Of a DNA stretch of 64,000 nucleotides, positions 10,681 to 21,821 are shown piece after piece. The DNA lies in assembly GCA_020744425.1 (NCBI GenBank), contig JAGMUV010000001.1:6262001-6326000 (forward strand), in the 5' to 3' direction. The notes under the pieces were generated by a model that was not told where the DNA came from, made no database searches, and saw nothing but the letters and a program-made list of their open reading frames with translations. Source of the DNA: Dactylonectria macrodidyma (lineage: Eukaryota; Ascomycota; Sordariomycetes; Hypocreales; Nectriaceae). Each line of letters opens with the position of its first letter. The first letter of the stretch is position 1. The position numbers and the translations under genes are program-made.

Positions 10681-11823
10681 TCACTGCTGACCATTGGCGA
10701 CTAAAATTCGTCCACCGTCAACGCAAATCGAGATTCCATCAAGATAGGCCTAGATATTAAATTCAGAAATTGTTCTTATGCAACTGTCAAAGGAGTGGTT
10801 GATGAGGTTAGACTTACTCCAGCTCGACTAGCAAGATAAAGAACGGCACCCGCAATGTCTTCCTCGTTGCCAGGTCTCTTCGCAGGTACCTGATCAAAGA
10901 GCGAACTGAAGACATTGCCTGCTTCACCAATGGGGTTCATCTTGCTTGGAACAACTGTTTCTATTAGTAATGATGGTCTGAGTCAAGTTGTAGCAGGTCT
11001 TGACTCACATCCAGGATTTAACCCAGCCACTCGTACATAGAATCGACCAAATTTTGCAGCAAGCAATCGAACTAGATGATCCGTAGCGGCTTTGCTCGAG
11101 GCATAGCTGGTCAAGTCCACGTTTGTTACATTATGCATGCTAGCACATGAGCTGGTGATAATAATAACACCGCGGCCATCGTCTCTGCCTTGTCGTCCGC
11201 TTTCGAGTTTCCGTTCTGCAGCTGCTGAGAGAAGAGTTAAGAAAGCAACAGACATAAAGTAATGAGCTGTCGTGTTGACGCAAAACGTATCAGCCCAATC
11301 GGAGTGGCGCGAACTCCACATGGACGCTTGCAAATCCAGAAGAGGTGCTGTTAAAACATTGCATGGTACTACCGGATCTCTTCTTATGCCGGCATTTGAG
11401 ACAAGAATGTCAAGATGCGTCTCTCGTTCGCCGATGTATGCTGCGATGTTGGCAATCTCCTCCTTTGAAGACACGTCACCAGGAAGACTGTTGATGTCAG
11501 TAAAGATTTCGAGTACAAAGATGCAAGTAATTACCCAATAGCACTTCCGCCGGTTGCTTTCCCAAGTTCATTGAGCTGCTCCACTACCTCGTCGATAGGT
11601 TCGCTGGGCAAGGCGATGACATAAACCTTGGCACCATTCGTCACCAACCCCTATGAGTATGTGTCAATATCATGTTTATGGTTGTAATCTGATATGCGGA
11701 GTCCATATGAGTGAACAAAGACCTTACTTTGCTTATCATCAATCCTAAACCACTACTACCTCCTGTCACGGCTGCCACATAGCCACTGACTCCAAACAGG
11801 TGAGCGACGCCAAGGGAAGACAT
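10681..11823 (-). CDS. short-chain dehydrogenase/reductase (RhlG/FabG-like)
   Basis: Five exons join cleanly: 11728-11823, 11535-11650, 11009-11487, then two short exons ending at 10681. The Rossmann motif TGGSSGLG is in exon 1, VSNAGI follows, and the catalytic YxxxK is YASSKAA, preceded by the active-site Ser in IITSSCAS. The C-terminus (AYLDGISICVDGG) is the usual SDR end. Classical SDRs of this size (about 300 aa) reduce ketones or oxidise alcohols with NAD(P)H; the closest described style is the fungal relatives of bacterial RhlG and 3-oxoacyl-ACP reductase. Promoter site at 11962. It lies between the amidase and P450, all on the minus strand. Substrate unknown. Confidence 0.9.
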
Positions 11824-12150
11824 TCCGTTCGTTTTCTAGTAAGTAGAACAAGTATCGAGCATGAAAAACAACGGTTGAGACTGATGTTCCACTGGATCAA
11901 TGAGTGCTTAAATCTATGACCTGAAGCGCGCATGTAAGGTGGGGTTCCTCCTCGATCCTAGTCGGAAGTTCCGACGTCGGTTTCACGCGAGGCACTTATC
12001 ATCTCAGTTGACAATCTGACATTCAAAAATACTATTTTCATAGGTGGTAACTCAAAATCATCACCACCTGATTGATTGAGGCTTCGTAACATTTCTCACT
12101 CAATACAACTGTGCCCTTAATGATGCATCTAACATTGCCCATGACTTTAT
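11824..12150. other. intergenic: SDR promoter
   Basis: About 330 bp between the SDR start and the P450 stop, containing site 7 and nothing else recognised. Confidence 0.5.
11962..11974. promoter_or_regulatory. TCGG-N5-CCGA palindrome (site 7, SDR promoter)
   Basis: Sequence TCGGAAGTTCCGA, a perfect palindrome around a central G, 139 bp upstream of the SDR ATG and followed directly by another CGG (cgtcgg). Confidence 0.6.
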
Positions 12151-13956
12151 CTACTCCTTGTAGTGATCCACAGTCCTTTCCTTCGCAGCGTTCAGACAGT
12201 CCGCGGTCATGCTGACATCTCTGGGAACGAGCTTGACCTTGAAGTCTCTAGGAATGGCTACCAACGCCGTCTTGATCTCGTTGTACTCAACGTAATCAGT
12301 GTTCGGAGGCTCCGTCTTGCTAGCCACAATTTTGTAAGAAGCGAGAATGCGGACCAAGGCGGCGTAGAGCAGCCTTGAAGCAATGTGCTGGCCGGAACAG
12401 GCACGAGATCCAGTGCCAAAACTCAAGTGGCCGAGTCCGGTCATTTCCCTCTCTGTAGGAGGGTTGATGCCGTCAAGCCATCTCTCGGGGTCAAATTTAC
12501 CGGCATCGCCACCGAAATGGTCAACATCTGCTCACGTTAGTTTGTGCTCAAAAACAAAAGCGATGATTAAACATACCATGGTTTCCAGCTTGCGCATTTA
12601 TCAGAATCATTGTCTTGGGGGGAATAATAGCGCCGTTCCAGTTAACCTCCGTCACCGTCTTCCTAGGAAGACTCATAGAGCTGACGGTGTAGTACCGTCC
12701 TGCCTCTTTGACAATGGCGTTGATGTATGGGATTTTCTCCTCGACGTAGCAGCTTGTCCAAGCATCGCGAATGTCAGGGTAGTGTCTCTTGATGTCCTCG
12801 TAAGCGCGATCCTGCCAAATCTGTCCCTCTTCAGTAGAAAGAGATCCGATCGCAGAAGTCAAGGTGCCAGGGATTGTCTCAAATCCTCCGGAGACCAAAG
12901 ACAGGCAAATTGAAGACACCTCGACTCCTGAAAGCTTTGTCTCCTCATCTTTGAGAATCGCCGCCGAGATGCATGGCTTATCGGTTCCTTGCTTGATCAT
13001 CTCTCGCACCTTGTCCAGGAGCAGGTTCAGGTATGCGTCGCGTCTCTCACGGAGCTCCTTAGAGCGGGCGTTCTTCGTGTTGTTTGGGAAATAGCGCAAG
13101 AATGGTACGTAATCTTGCAAGTTCTCAGAAGCACTGCGCAAGAGGGAAATCGCTGATCCGACGTGGAGAATCTCTCGCAGAAGATCGTCGTAGACAGCGT
13201 CCATACGAATGCCGTAACAAAGAGTCAAGGTGGTGTTGAGAGCATACCGCTGGATGTATGGGCGAACGCTAATGTCAAGCTCGCCATTTTTGCTGTCTGC
13301 GCACAGATCTCGCACGATGCAGTAGCTCTCTAGATCAAACATGGGGTAGTAGTTCCTCAAGGCAGGTTTGCTGAGTGCCGTACCAGCAGCTTTCCGCTTC
13401 TTCCTGCAAGAATCATCCCAAGGAGAGGAGCCGATGGTAAAGCCCTGGGTGCTGCTGATGACACCGTGGAACGTGTACAGAGTAGGTCGGTCAATGACGG
13501 CATTTTGGTTTCCAAGAAGCATCTTCTTGCAGTCATCAAACGAGTTGACTACCACAGCCCGTGTGTTGCCGAGTTTGATCTGGAAGACAGAGTGCTTGTA
13601 TTGGCGCCACCACTTCTCACAAACACTTGCATGGTCTTCGCCAAGCTTGAGGAGATGACCAAAGACTGGTACTGCGCCCGGGATCTCAGGTATCCCCTTG
13701 ATGTGAGGGATGTCTGTGCGGAACGCGATCTAATTGGATTAGCACAATATCACAACTTAAGGACAACTTATTGAGCGAAGTCATATTGCAGATAGCTTGG
13801 AGTACGTACATTGTACACGAGGTAGCCAATGGTGACTACCAAAAGCGCTGCCAAGGTAGGTCCCATGTTCTGAACCTCTTGGAGCTTCGCCATGATTGGG
13901 AGATCAATTGCATCGTATTTGATAGCCATCTTGTTTGTTTCCAATCGTGCTTGCAC
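12151..13956 (-). CDS. cytochrome P450, CYP504-like (phenylacetate hydroxylase family)
   Basis: Three exons: 13810-13956, 12577-13729, 12151-12527, about 558 aa. An N-terminal membrane anchor (MGPTLAALLVVTIGYLVYN) is followed by IKGIPEIPGAVPVFGHLLKLG. The pattern GFTIGSSPWDDSCRKKRKAA and QRYALNTTLTLCYG is characteristic of the CYP504 phenylacetate 2-hydroxylases (Aspergillus PhacA), as is the long C-terminal tail after the haem loop. The ExxR motif (KEAGRYYT), the PERW motif and the haem loop FGTGSRACSGQ (Cys about 478) are intact. The I-helix reads SGGFETIPG, with Glu where the family has Asp. Alternative in-frame Mets exist at residues 10 and 22. Promoter site at 14149. True substrate is uncertain; a broader aromatic acid or amide is possible. 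Confidence 0.9.
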
Positions 13957-14148
13957 ACCAATATTGGGTCAGACAATATGGATATGGTGAAAGAAGTGTG
14001 TTGGTGCACAGATCAACAGTTAGAGTCTCGTCTTCCACTAAGACTTAAATACACGATGATCGAATCTATCCAATAGAAGAAGGACGCAGTAATTCATCCT
14101 GCATCATTGGGTATGGCTTTGTCGGCACGGCAGTTGGAGTCGTGGGTG

Positions 14149-14161
14149 TCGGACGATCCGA
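14149..14161. promoter_or_regulatory. TCGG-N5-CCGA palindrome (site 8, P450 promoter)
   Basis: Sequence TCGGACGATCCGA, 193 bp upstream of the P450 start. Confidence 0.55.
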
Positions 14162-17100
14162 CAGTGCGGAGAACTTGCCATCGCAATGGCCGACTACGCG
14201 CGATAATGTCACAACTAGCGTCAGACGATGCGGGGAAGATAGACGAGACGAGATCGCGGCGCTCTTTGATGCAGAATATTATTGGATCTTATCGGGCGGT
14301 TACGCCATGTGTTGTCTCAAAGCTCGAGAGAGACGGATGTCTTTGTTGTTCGTCAAGGCACACATTTGCGCCACACCGCCATGACAGTACAGATGTGACA
14401 AAAAAAACGCCGAAGAGATCTTCACTCTATGCATATCTGCCTTGTCTCAATCAAAGCGAAGGACGAAGAATGCATGCATGATATGGGAATTGATGGACTT
14501 ACCAAACTGGTTTCTTTCGACCACTCTATGGTGGAGTCGAGATATCATGGACAGATTCACTCCTAATTCTGCAATGCATTATGAACTGATGAATGTAGAT
14601 TCATCCCAAGGGTCACCCCCTTGATGAGATCGTCGTGCAAGACCATCTCGGGCCGAGATAGTCTCGAGTGATTCACAAAGAGTTGTTAGTAGATGGTTTG
14701 ATAGTCAACAGCACTTATCTATTGCCTTAGTGCGCATCATTGTCAAACACACTAGTGTTCATCACAAATCATGTAATTATATCTTCTGAGCGCATGTGAT
14801 GATTATTTCTCATTTATAAGCACGTCTTTGACGCCCAAACCCAGTTCTGACACTGCTTCACTGGTCAGAATATCGCGCGTGCCCGAGTTTCTACCTACAC
14901 CTACCCTAGACACGCATCTCGACCCGGCAGCTACTGCCCTGTCTGCAAACTCGATGTGGCTAGGTAGCTTGAAAATTCGACATTGCGGATCTAGGTCAAA
15001 GTGGCTTGAGAAGATTGGTCTAGATGGAATGTTGCTCTTGCCGGGTGTCATGTCAGGAATGGTGGCTTGGAATGGCGTCTCGACTAATCTCCGGGCACAG
15101 CAACCCCTCGCTCGGTTTCGTCGACTGGTTCGGCTCATTAAAAGGTAGGACAATGAGAAGTTACTCGACTACATATATCACCCATGTAACCAGACTTCCC
15201 AAAACTTGCATTTCCGGAGAAGCAACGGCTGGCGGTACAAATGGGTCACTACCCGGCTACTCCATGCCATGTGGCCTCATAGAGGCTGAACTGTTCGCAC
15301 TTGGCCTGTCTCACATGATCCAAGTCCGAGTTTGACTGAAGCATTGTAAGTGTAGCTTAAACCTAGGGGATCTCATTCGTCTCAAAGCCCTCCAATTTAA
15401 CCCAAAGTGGTTCGAATTAGAGGTGAGATCCTTTCCTTTCTCGGGATGCTCTGTCTTACGGGGAGGCGAACGGTTATCTGATCAATTCCCGTCGTCGAAA
15501 GGACTGCCTCAATTGATATTTAAGAGATTTAATGCCTATTTAATAGAAAAAAGCCATTCTGCCCGGTGTGAGGAACTCACTTGCCGTTAAAATCATCAAG
15601 AAGGCAACCAATTGAGGTGCATCGGGGATAGAGGCAATGGGGTGGGGTTGGGGGTTCAACTCAATCCGTGAACACTGGTGGACACATGGAAAAGAATCAC
15701 ATGTCGTCTCCAGGCTTAAGCTTATGAGAATTAATGTGTCCCGGATAGTCGGTACAGGATGCATTCACTGAGACGCTTGCGTCTGGGTCAAGTCGAGAAG
15801 TCGAGGTTTCGGGTAGATGTCAGGCCAGTTGACACATACCTTACCCTACACAAGGGGGGACGAGGAACGATATTCTTGTACAATTTCATGTCTTAATATT
15901 GCCTCATCTCGGCTTGATCGCGTGTAGTCAGGGTCTGTCATTGAATGGTAGATATATCAATATATCATGCTCACTGGTTTCCTCAACTACCACCCACATT
16001 GACCTTGAACTCATTGATAAGAATTGTGTGAAGAAATGGATTTACCGGGTGCCAGATTCAAGGTAGAAGCATTCAAGCATTCTCCAAGCTAATCCAAGCT
16101 TCATGATCAAATTGTGCTCGGAAAGTCGGCTCCTCCCCCCCACAATCTAGCCCAGGTCGGCGTCTTGGCGGTAAGCCACGATGAAAGCCTTCGATTATTC
16201 TCAGATTGCCTTCATAGATCACAAAATATGTTTTAGAAGCGCCGTCTCGTTGGATAATTGAGAACACGCGCCTCTTCGAAGTTCACCTGAGCTTATTAGC
16301 CGTTAACTTGCACTTGACAGGTGAGAGCTCGTCTACGGCCGTGGCCGGGAGGTGTTATTACGCCCTCGGCTCCGGCGAGATGCTAGCGAGGCGTTGGGCT
16401 TGAGCCAGGCTTGCTAGTGGCGATGTCATCTCTAGGGCGTACAAGCAAACTGGTGATGTGATCACATCTGGCACTGCGGTAACTAGAGTTGAGGCATCAC
16501 GCATGCAGAGGCGTCTAGTAAGGCTGGAACAGCAACGTGTGTCTCATGTATTTGGAGGTTGTCTGGGCATCCGCTTTTGATGTCTGTTTTGGTGTCCCCA
16601 TGTCTCTCAAGTCGCCCAAGCAATCGCCACGGCCGGTTGGAGTGCTTCTCCACGCCGCAGGAATGAAACGAGACATCGACGGTCATTAGCCTCCGGTGAC
16701 ACCGTCCGAATGGCAACGAGCTCTCCGATCAAAGTGTAAATTTCACTCGTTTTATTTCCAAAAGAAACGCTCCAGCTGATTCGTTCAAGCCAGCTCGATT
16801 AAGTTCTCATTGACGGCGGTGCCGCTACGGATGTTCAAGCGGACGCGAGCTAGTGCGAGATTGAAAGCAGATCTTCCGAATGTCTCGATCGCCCGCATCG
16901 GGAAACGGAAGCCCGCGCTAAGACGAGCCTGGTGTACTGATCGCAGCCTAGATCTTATGTTCGGGACCATGCGTTCGGCTGTTCTTAGCCAATGCGGCGT
17001 CTCTAAGCCGGGGTTTCATGGTGGGCTTGTTTCGTTCGTTGCTTACAGACTTTCCACTACTACTCGTCGACTGCGGAAGGCTCTCTTCTGTTCACCAGCC

Positions 17101-17237
17101 AAACGCAATGAGACTCCACAGACCAGTCCGGACGCCCGGGCTTCCCGTCAGGAACCAGAGTGTCCACCGGGTTGAGTATTGAGGCTTGGACAGCAATAGG
17201 TAGTAGAATAGCCAAGTTTGCCTCTTGGTCAAAGTTC

Positions 17238-17244
17238 TATATAA
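17238..17244 (+). promoter_or_regulatory. TATA-like box of the CE18 gene
   Basis: TATATAA about 212 bp before ATG 17456, followed by a pyrimidine-rich presumed 5' UTR. Confidence 0.4.
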
Positions 17245-17455
17245 CCCTGATGTCGCCTCCACCATCCAATCTAATTCCACATCACTCAGCCTCAGTTCCA
17301 ATCATCACTTCTTTGAGTGTTTGCCAATTTTCTTTGGTCACTCCTTTGTAGATTGCTTTCACTTCTAGATTACTCCCACAGGACCTCGACGCCTCGACAA
17401 CGACCCTTGATTTTCAACACCCACTTCACCCCGTCTTGTTAGACATACCGACACC

Positions 17456-20253
17456 ATGCGTCTCCATAACTTGGCTGTAGCATTGAGCATCTTGCAGCTC
17501 ACTGACGCCAGGCATGGCCACGGCAAGCATCTCCATCTCCGCGACGATGGCACAACCACGGGCTCCGAAGCTGCGGCGACTACCACGGCGGTGACGCTCG
17601 CCGATAATCCCGACAACCTCGTCGATAACGCAGGCTTCTCGGACGGCCTTGATGGCTTCAAGACAACAGGTAACGTCGAGGTCGTCGAAGCCGCACCACC
17701 ACCCGGCGAAGAGACCGATGGCGATGATCCCAACTACGTCGTTGAGATGGTCGTCGGGGCCAGCAGCGGCTCCAGCGAGCTCAAGTCCAAGCGAGCCTCA
17801 CTGGTCGCCGCCATCAGCGCCTTCATCAACAACCTCATCGCCAAGAAGACCTATACCGTTCAGTTCCAGTATGCCGTCGTTACTAGCAACCTAGCCAAAA
17901 GCTGCCAGCTCAACGCCTACATGGGCTCGACTTTGGTTGGCAGCACGCCCTTCTTCCCAGTTGTGGCCAAAGGTGCCACTCTCAAGTGGTTGACTTTCAC
18001 TCAATCCCTTACCATCACCGGCACCAGCTCTACCGTCAAGACATCCCTCACTTGCGGCAAGGGTGGTTCTGCCACGGTTCAAGTCAATGCCGTCTCAGTC
18101 GTTGAAGGCACAGTTAGCGCCGCTGCCACGAGTCCTACGACTACGTCTAAGCCCACAACCACCACCTCCCCTACTACTAGCAAGACGTCTACCAGCACTT
18201 CTGCTTCCCCTACTTCCTCCGTTGCTGCGTCCAGCGGCACCTCTAAAGTGTCCAAGGTTGACAGCACCATTCTCGTCATCGCCGCTGATACCAGCAATGC
18301 GCAGGATGCTTCCCTTGGTCTTTTGGGCTACGGCATTCCTTACGAGACCCTCATCGTTCCCAAGGAGGGCATTAAGCTTCCCGTGCTGAACAGTTCGTTG
18401 ACGTCCGGCAACTATGGTGGCATCATCATCACCTCCTCTGTTGCCTACGACATGGGTACTTACTGGGGCAGTGCCATCACTGATGACCAGTGGAATGCCC
18501 TCTATGCCTACCAGACGGACTTCCACGTCCGCATGGTCCGCATCAACGACTACCCCGGTCCCAAGTTCGGCACTTCTGCTGTGAGTATCGGATGCTGTGA
18601 AGTCGGCAACGAACAGCTCATCAGCTTCACCGACACTGCGGCCTTCGCTACTGCCAACATCAAGGCCAACGCTGGTCTCTCTACCCAAGGCCTGTATCAC
18701 GTCCCTGCCACCGTCACTGATAGCAGCACCACCAAGGCTGTGGCCAAGTTCGGAACCGCTATTGGATTCTCCAGCGACTCTGTTGCCGCCGTCATCAACA
18801 ACTTCAGCGGCCGCGAGCAGTTCGTCTGGTTTATCAGCTTCGCCCCTGAATGGTCCCAGACCTCTGCCTTCCTGCAGCACGCCCACATCCACTGGATGAC
18901 CCGCGGCGTCTTCCTGGGCAAGCGCAAGACTCACCTGTCTCCTCAGATCGACGACGTTCAGCTCAGCACAGGTCTCTACTCGCCTGCCGGAACCGACTTC
19001 AAGATCCGCACCTCCGACCTCGAGGCTCACGTCAAGTGGCAGAAGGACATCAACGGTCGCATGCCCGACGGCTCTAGCTTCCGCCTGGAGCTCGCTCACA
19101 ATGGAACGGCGATATCATTGCTGCTACTGCTCAGAGCAGCGCTGAGGGTGTCTGCAAGCCCGATTATGCTGTTGATTACGACTCTCCTTCTGATACTGCC
19201 CTGGAATGGGCCAAGCCCCTCGGCTCTGGAACCAACCTGTGGCCCTCTGAGTGGACTACCTACAAGTGGACCAAGAGTTGCGCTCAGCTTGATGACTTTG
19301 CTGCCTGGTTCCTCAATACCGACAACCTCAACCAATTCGCCCACGTCTCGCATACCTTCAGTCACATGGAACTTAACAACGCTACCTATGCTGATGCTAA
19401 GAGAGAAATTCAGTTCAACCAGGCTTGGATGTCTCAAATGGGCATCGACAAGGCTACTCGATTCTCTAAGCACGGCCTGATTCCTCCTGCCATCACTGGT
19501 CTCCATAACGGCGATGTCATCCAGGCCTGGCTCGATAATGGTATCACTAACGTCGTCGGTGATAACACTCGCCCTGTCCTACGCAACTCGAATAACAAGT
19601 ACTGGCCTTTGATCAGCACTGTTGCATCCAATGGATATGATGGTCTTACCATTGTTCCCCGCTATGCTACCACCATCTACTATAACTGCGATACCGCTGC
19701 TTGTACTACGCTTGAGTGGATCAACACCTCTGGCGGCTCTGGTACCTTTACCAACTTATTGAGTCAAGCCAAGAACGACAACACTCGTTATCTCCTTTCT
19801 CTTCAGGCCGACCCCTACATGTTCCACCAAGCCAACATGCGCCAAATTGATGTTGATTCTATCACGATTGGTTCTGAAACTGGCAAGATGTCTCTTGTTA
19901 CAGCATGGACTGAGACCATCGTGCAGGAACTTGTTCGTCTCACAAACTGGCCCATCATCTCCCAGACCCATGACGAGTTCACCAAGTACTTCCTCGACCG
20001 CATGGCCGTCGACAAGTGCAGTCCCAAGCTGTTTTATGGCTACTCCAGCAGCGGCGCCATCTCATCCGTGACTGTCAGCGCCAATAGCAACACTTGCAGC
20101 GTTCCTATCCCTGTTACAATCCCCTCTGGATCTGTCACCGCCAGTGGTGGCTCCGTGTCTCCCGACCAAGTTGGCTCTGAGCCTCCCATTCAGTGGGTCA
20201 CTCTGAAGGGCTCGTCTGTCACTCTTTCCCTTAGCAAGGCTGTTTCTACTTAA
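17456..20253 (+). pseudogene. Agd3-like secreted polysaccharide deacetylase (CE18), frameshifted
   Basis: Two overlapping frames form one protein of about 932 aa: 17456 to about 19107 in frame 1, then 19108-20253 in a shifted frame. Order: signal peptide (MRLHNLAVALSILQLTDA), N-terminal beta-rich carbohydrate-binding-like module (about 40-220), Ser/Thr linker (about 225-265), then the large extracellular domain of the Aspergillus Agd3 type, which N-deacetylates galactosaminogalactan. The NodB-like metal motifs are recognisable: the Asp pair in SPQIDDVQL (18950-18955) and HTFSH (19351-19365). The break at about 19103-19108 is equivalent to one base missing in a short A run and separates the two motifs, so translation as written loses the catalytic half. 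No splice sites rescue it. Either a sequencing error or a recent loss; frames on both sides are otherwise clean, which favours error or a very young mutation. Confidence 0.85.
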
Positions 20254-21390
20254 GTCATTCATTATTGCTAAGAACGCTCATTGTGTAAATATGTATTGGT
20301 ATCTGAGTCCGTTTGCATTTCAGTTGGTTCAGCCACAAATAGAGTCTTGGAATTGGGAACCCGTTAGTTACACCAGTTTGATTTTATAATAGCTTCCAAT
20401 AATTGTCCTTAACTCGTCTCGCGCATCTTCTACCACGTGAACAGCTACCGTCTCAAACCATTCGCTCTGCCTCTTCCTATAGTTAATCTGAATCATGCCC
20501 TTTCCAGCTCGAGTCCATCAAGGTTCAATAGTTGCACCTTTTTCTGTTACATCAACCTTGAATGGGGCCTGAGCACTCTTCAGATGTTAGTGGATTGTCA
20601 TGGCGCGACTAGTGCAGGGACTCTGTCAAGGATACAAGGGATGCAGGAACAGGGACTTGGTTGAGTGGGGCTTGCAAAGTACCCTGTCTCTAGATCTCAA
20701 TGTTGATATGGTAGGACCGGTGCTAGAAAACCTGCTGCTAGAGTGGAATTCGCGGAATTTAATGTCAGGTCTTCCCTTGTCTACCGATCATGGCATCATG
20801 GAGAGTCGTATCACTAATGGTACAGCCGGAATTGAGGCGATCGTATTGTCCGTGCTAATCAATCTATCCCTGTTATAGTAGCGGGAGCATATAGGTATGC
20901 TTGACTTTGAACGAACCGCATGGGCCTCCGAACTATTACTGGTCGGCGATACAGAAGACACGATGCAGTAGGGCGAATCAAAGGTTCTCAGTTCTATGCT
21001 GCTAAACTCCTGAAATTACGGGGGCATTCCGCCCCTGGACCTGTTGATAAGAGTGCCGCGGGATAGCCCCGATTCGGGCATCAAACCATGTCCAGGGGGC
21101 CGAACGGCTTCCCGCTCATTTCGAGCCACTGCCGATGCGTAGCGTCTGTCGATCTGGGGCGATTCCCGGACGCCAAGAACTTCTTCTTCAGGGGCATCCC
21201 GGGGGCTTGACGTGATTCCAGACGTCCATCTTTTCCTCTTTCCTCGAATGCTCCTAGTGCAGTCAATGTAACGGTAGCTCTGCGGACGGGCAATGGGATG
21301 GGATGTCGACCCACTAACCAGAACAGGGAGGTGGATTGGTATATGATAGCACCAACGGACCAACAGGACTCGGTTGTCTCGATTGTGTCG

Positions 21391-21510
21391 AGGAACTTCT
21401 GCGCAGGAACTTCTGCCGAGTTGCAGGAACTTATGCCATAGGACACCTTCCATTGAGGGCCAACCAGGTACTATTGAAAGCCAACCAGGCGTGATTGAGG
21501 GCGAACAAGC
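21391..21510. repeat. two small direct-repeat arrays
   Basis: Three copies of AGGAACTTCTGC-like sequence (about 21391, 21405, 21425) are followed by three copies of a 17-nt unit ATTGAGGGCCAACCAGG at 21452, 21473 and 21494 (period 21 bp, copies 2 and 3 diverged). Confidence 0.7.
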
Positions 21511-21695
21511 CATGTATTGCAATCTCTGTTGCAATCTCTCTCATGTCGAGCGCCATCGCGCCCCGCTGTCGGCCTCACTTGATCGGTGTTTTCGTGATAG
21601 CTGGTGCTTGGGGCATGTACTCGTAGGAACCCCTCAGTCTAACCCTGGTCTCGCGAGCCATCCACGAGTGTCTTTCCATATACCTATCGATTTAT

Positions 21696-21702
21696 TATAT
21701 AA
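21696..21702 (+). promoter_or_regulatory. TATA box of the subtilisin gene
   Basis: TATATAA 120 bp before ATG 21822, in a typical position for a fungal core promoter. Confidence 0.5.
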
Positions 21703-21821
21703 CGGCACGCCAAGTCGTTGCATTTAATTACCCAAGGCTCAAGGGGATTCGTCTTCACACTCTTTACTGCACTCTTTTCCCAGTCTCTCATTTTAGATCA
21801 TTCTGCATTGCATTTTTCGCC

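Larger units (their letters stand above)
13957..17455. other. gene-poor stretch between P450 and the CE18 gene
   Basis: 3.5 kb. No frame has a recognised domain; 14803-15153 (minus, about 116 codons) and 16810-17175 (plus) are the longest and unsupported. Features noted: promoter site at 14149-14161, an ATCTCGG/CCGAGAT hairpin at 14645-14659, a G/C-rich block near 16320-16440, and a TATA-like box at 17238. Confidence 0.45.
20254..21821. other. intergenic; 3' flank of CE18 gene and protease promoter
   Basis: 1.57 kb. The minus-strand frame at 21016-21534 is not supported. Short direct repeats at 21391-21510 and a TATA box at 21696-21702 are the only structures seen. Confidence 0.45.

Noticed and set aside
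14803..15153. Open frames on both strands in the gene-poor region after the P450
   Set aside because: Both about 100-116 codons, mirror images, no motif; cannot be told from chance.
18095..19099. Long minus-strand open frame opposite the CE18 gene
   Set aside because: Low-complexity Gly/Val/Arg-rich translation on the reverse of a high-GC3 coding exon; a shadow frame with no domain or start context.
21016..21534. Minus-strand 172-codon frame between the CE18 and protease genes
   Set aside because: Overlaps short direct repeats, has no recognised domain and poor coding composition.
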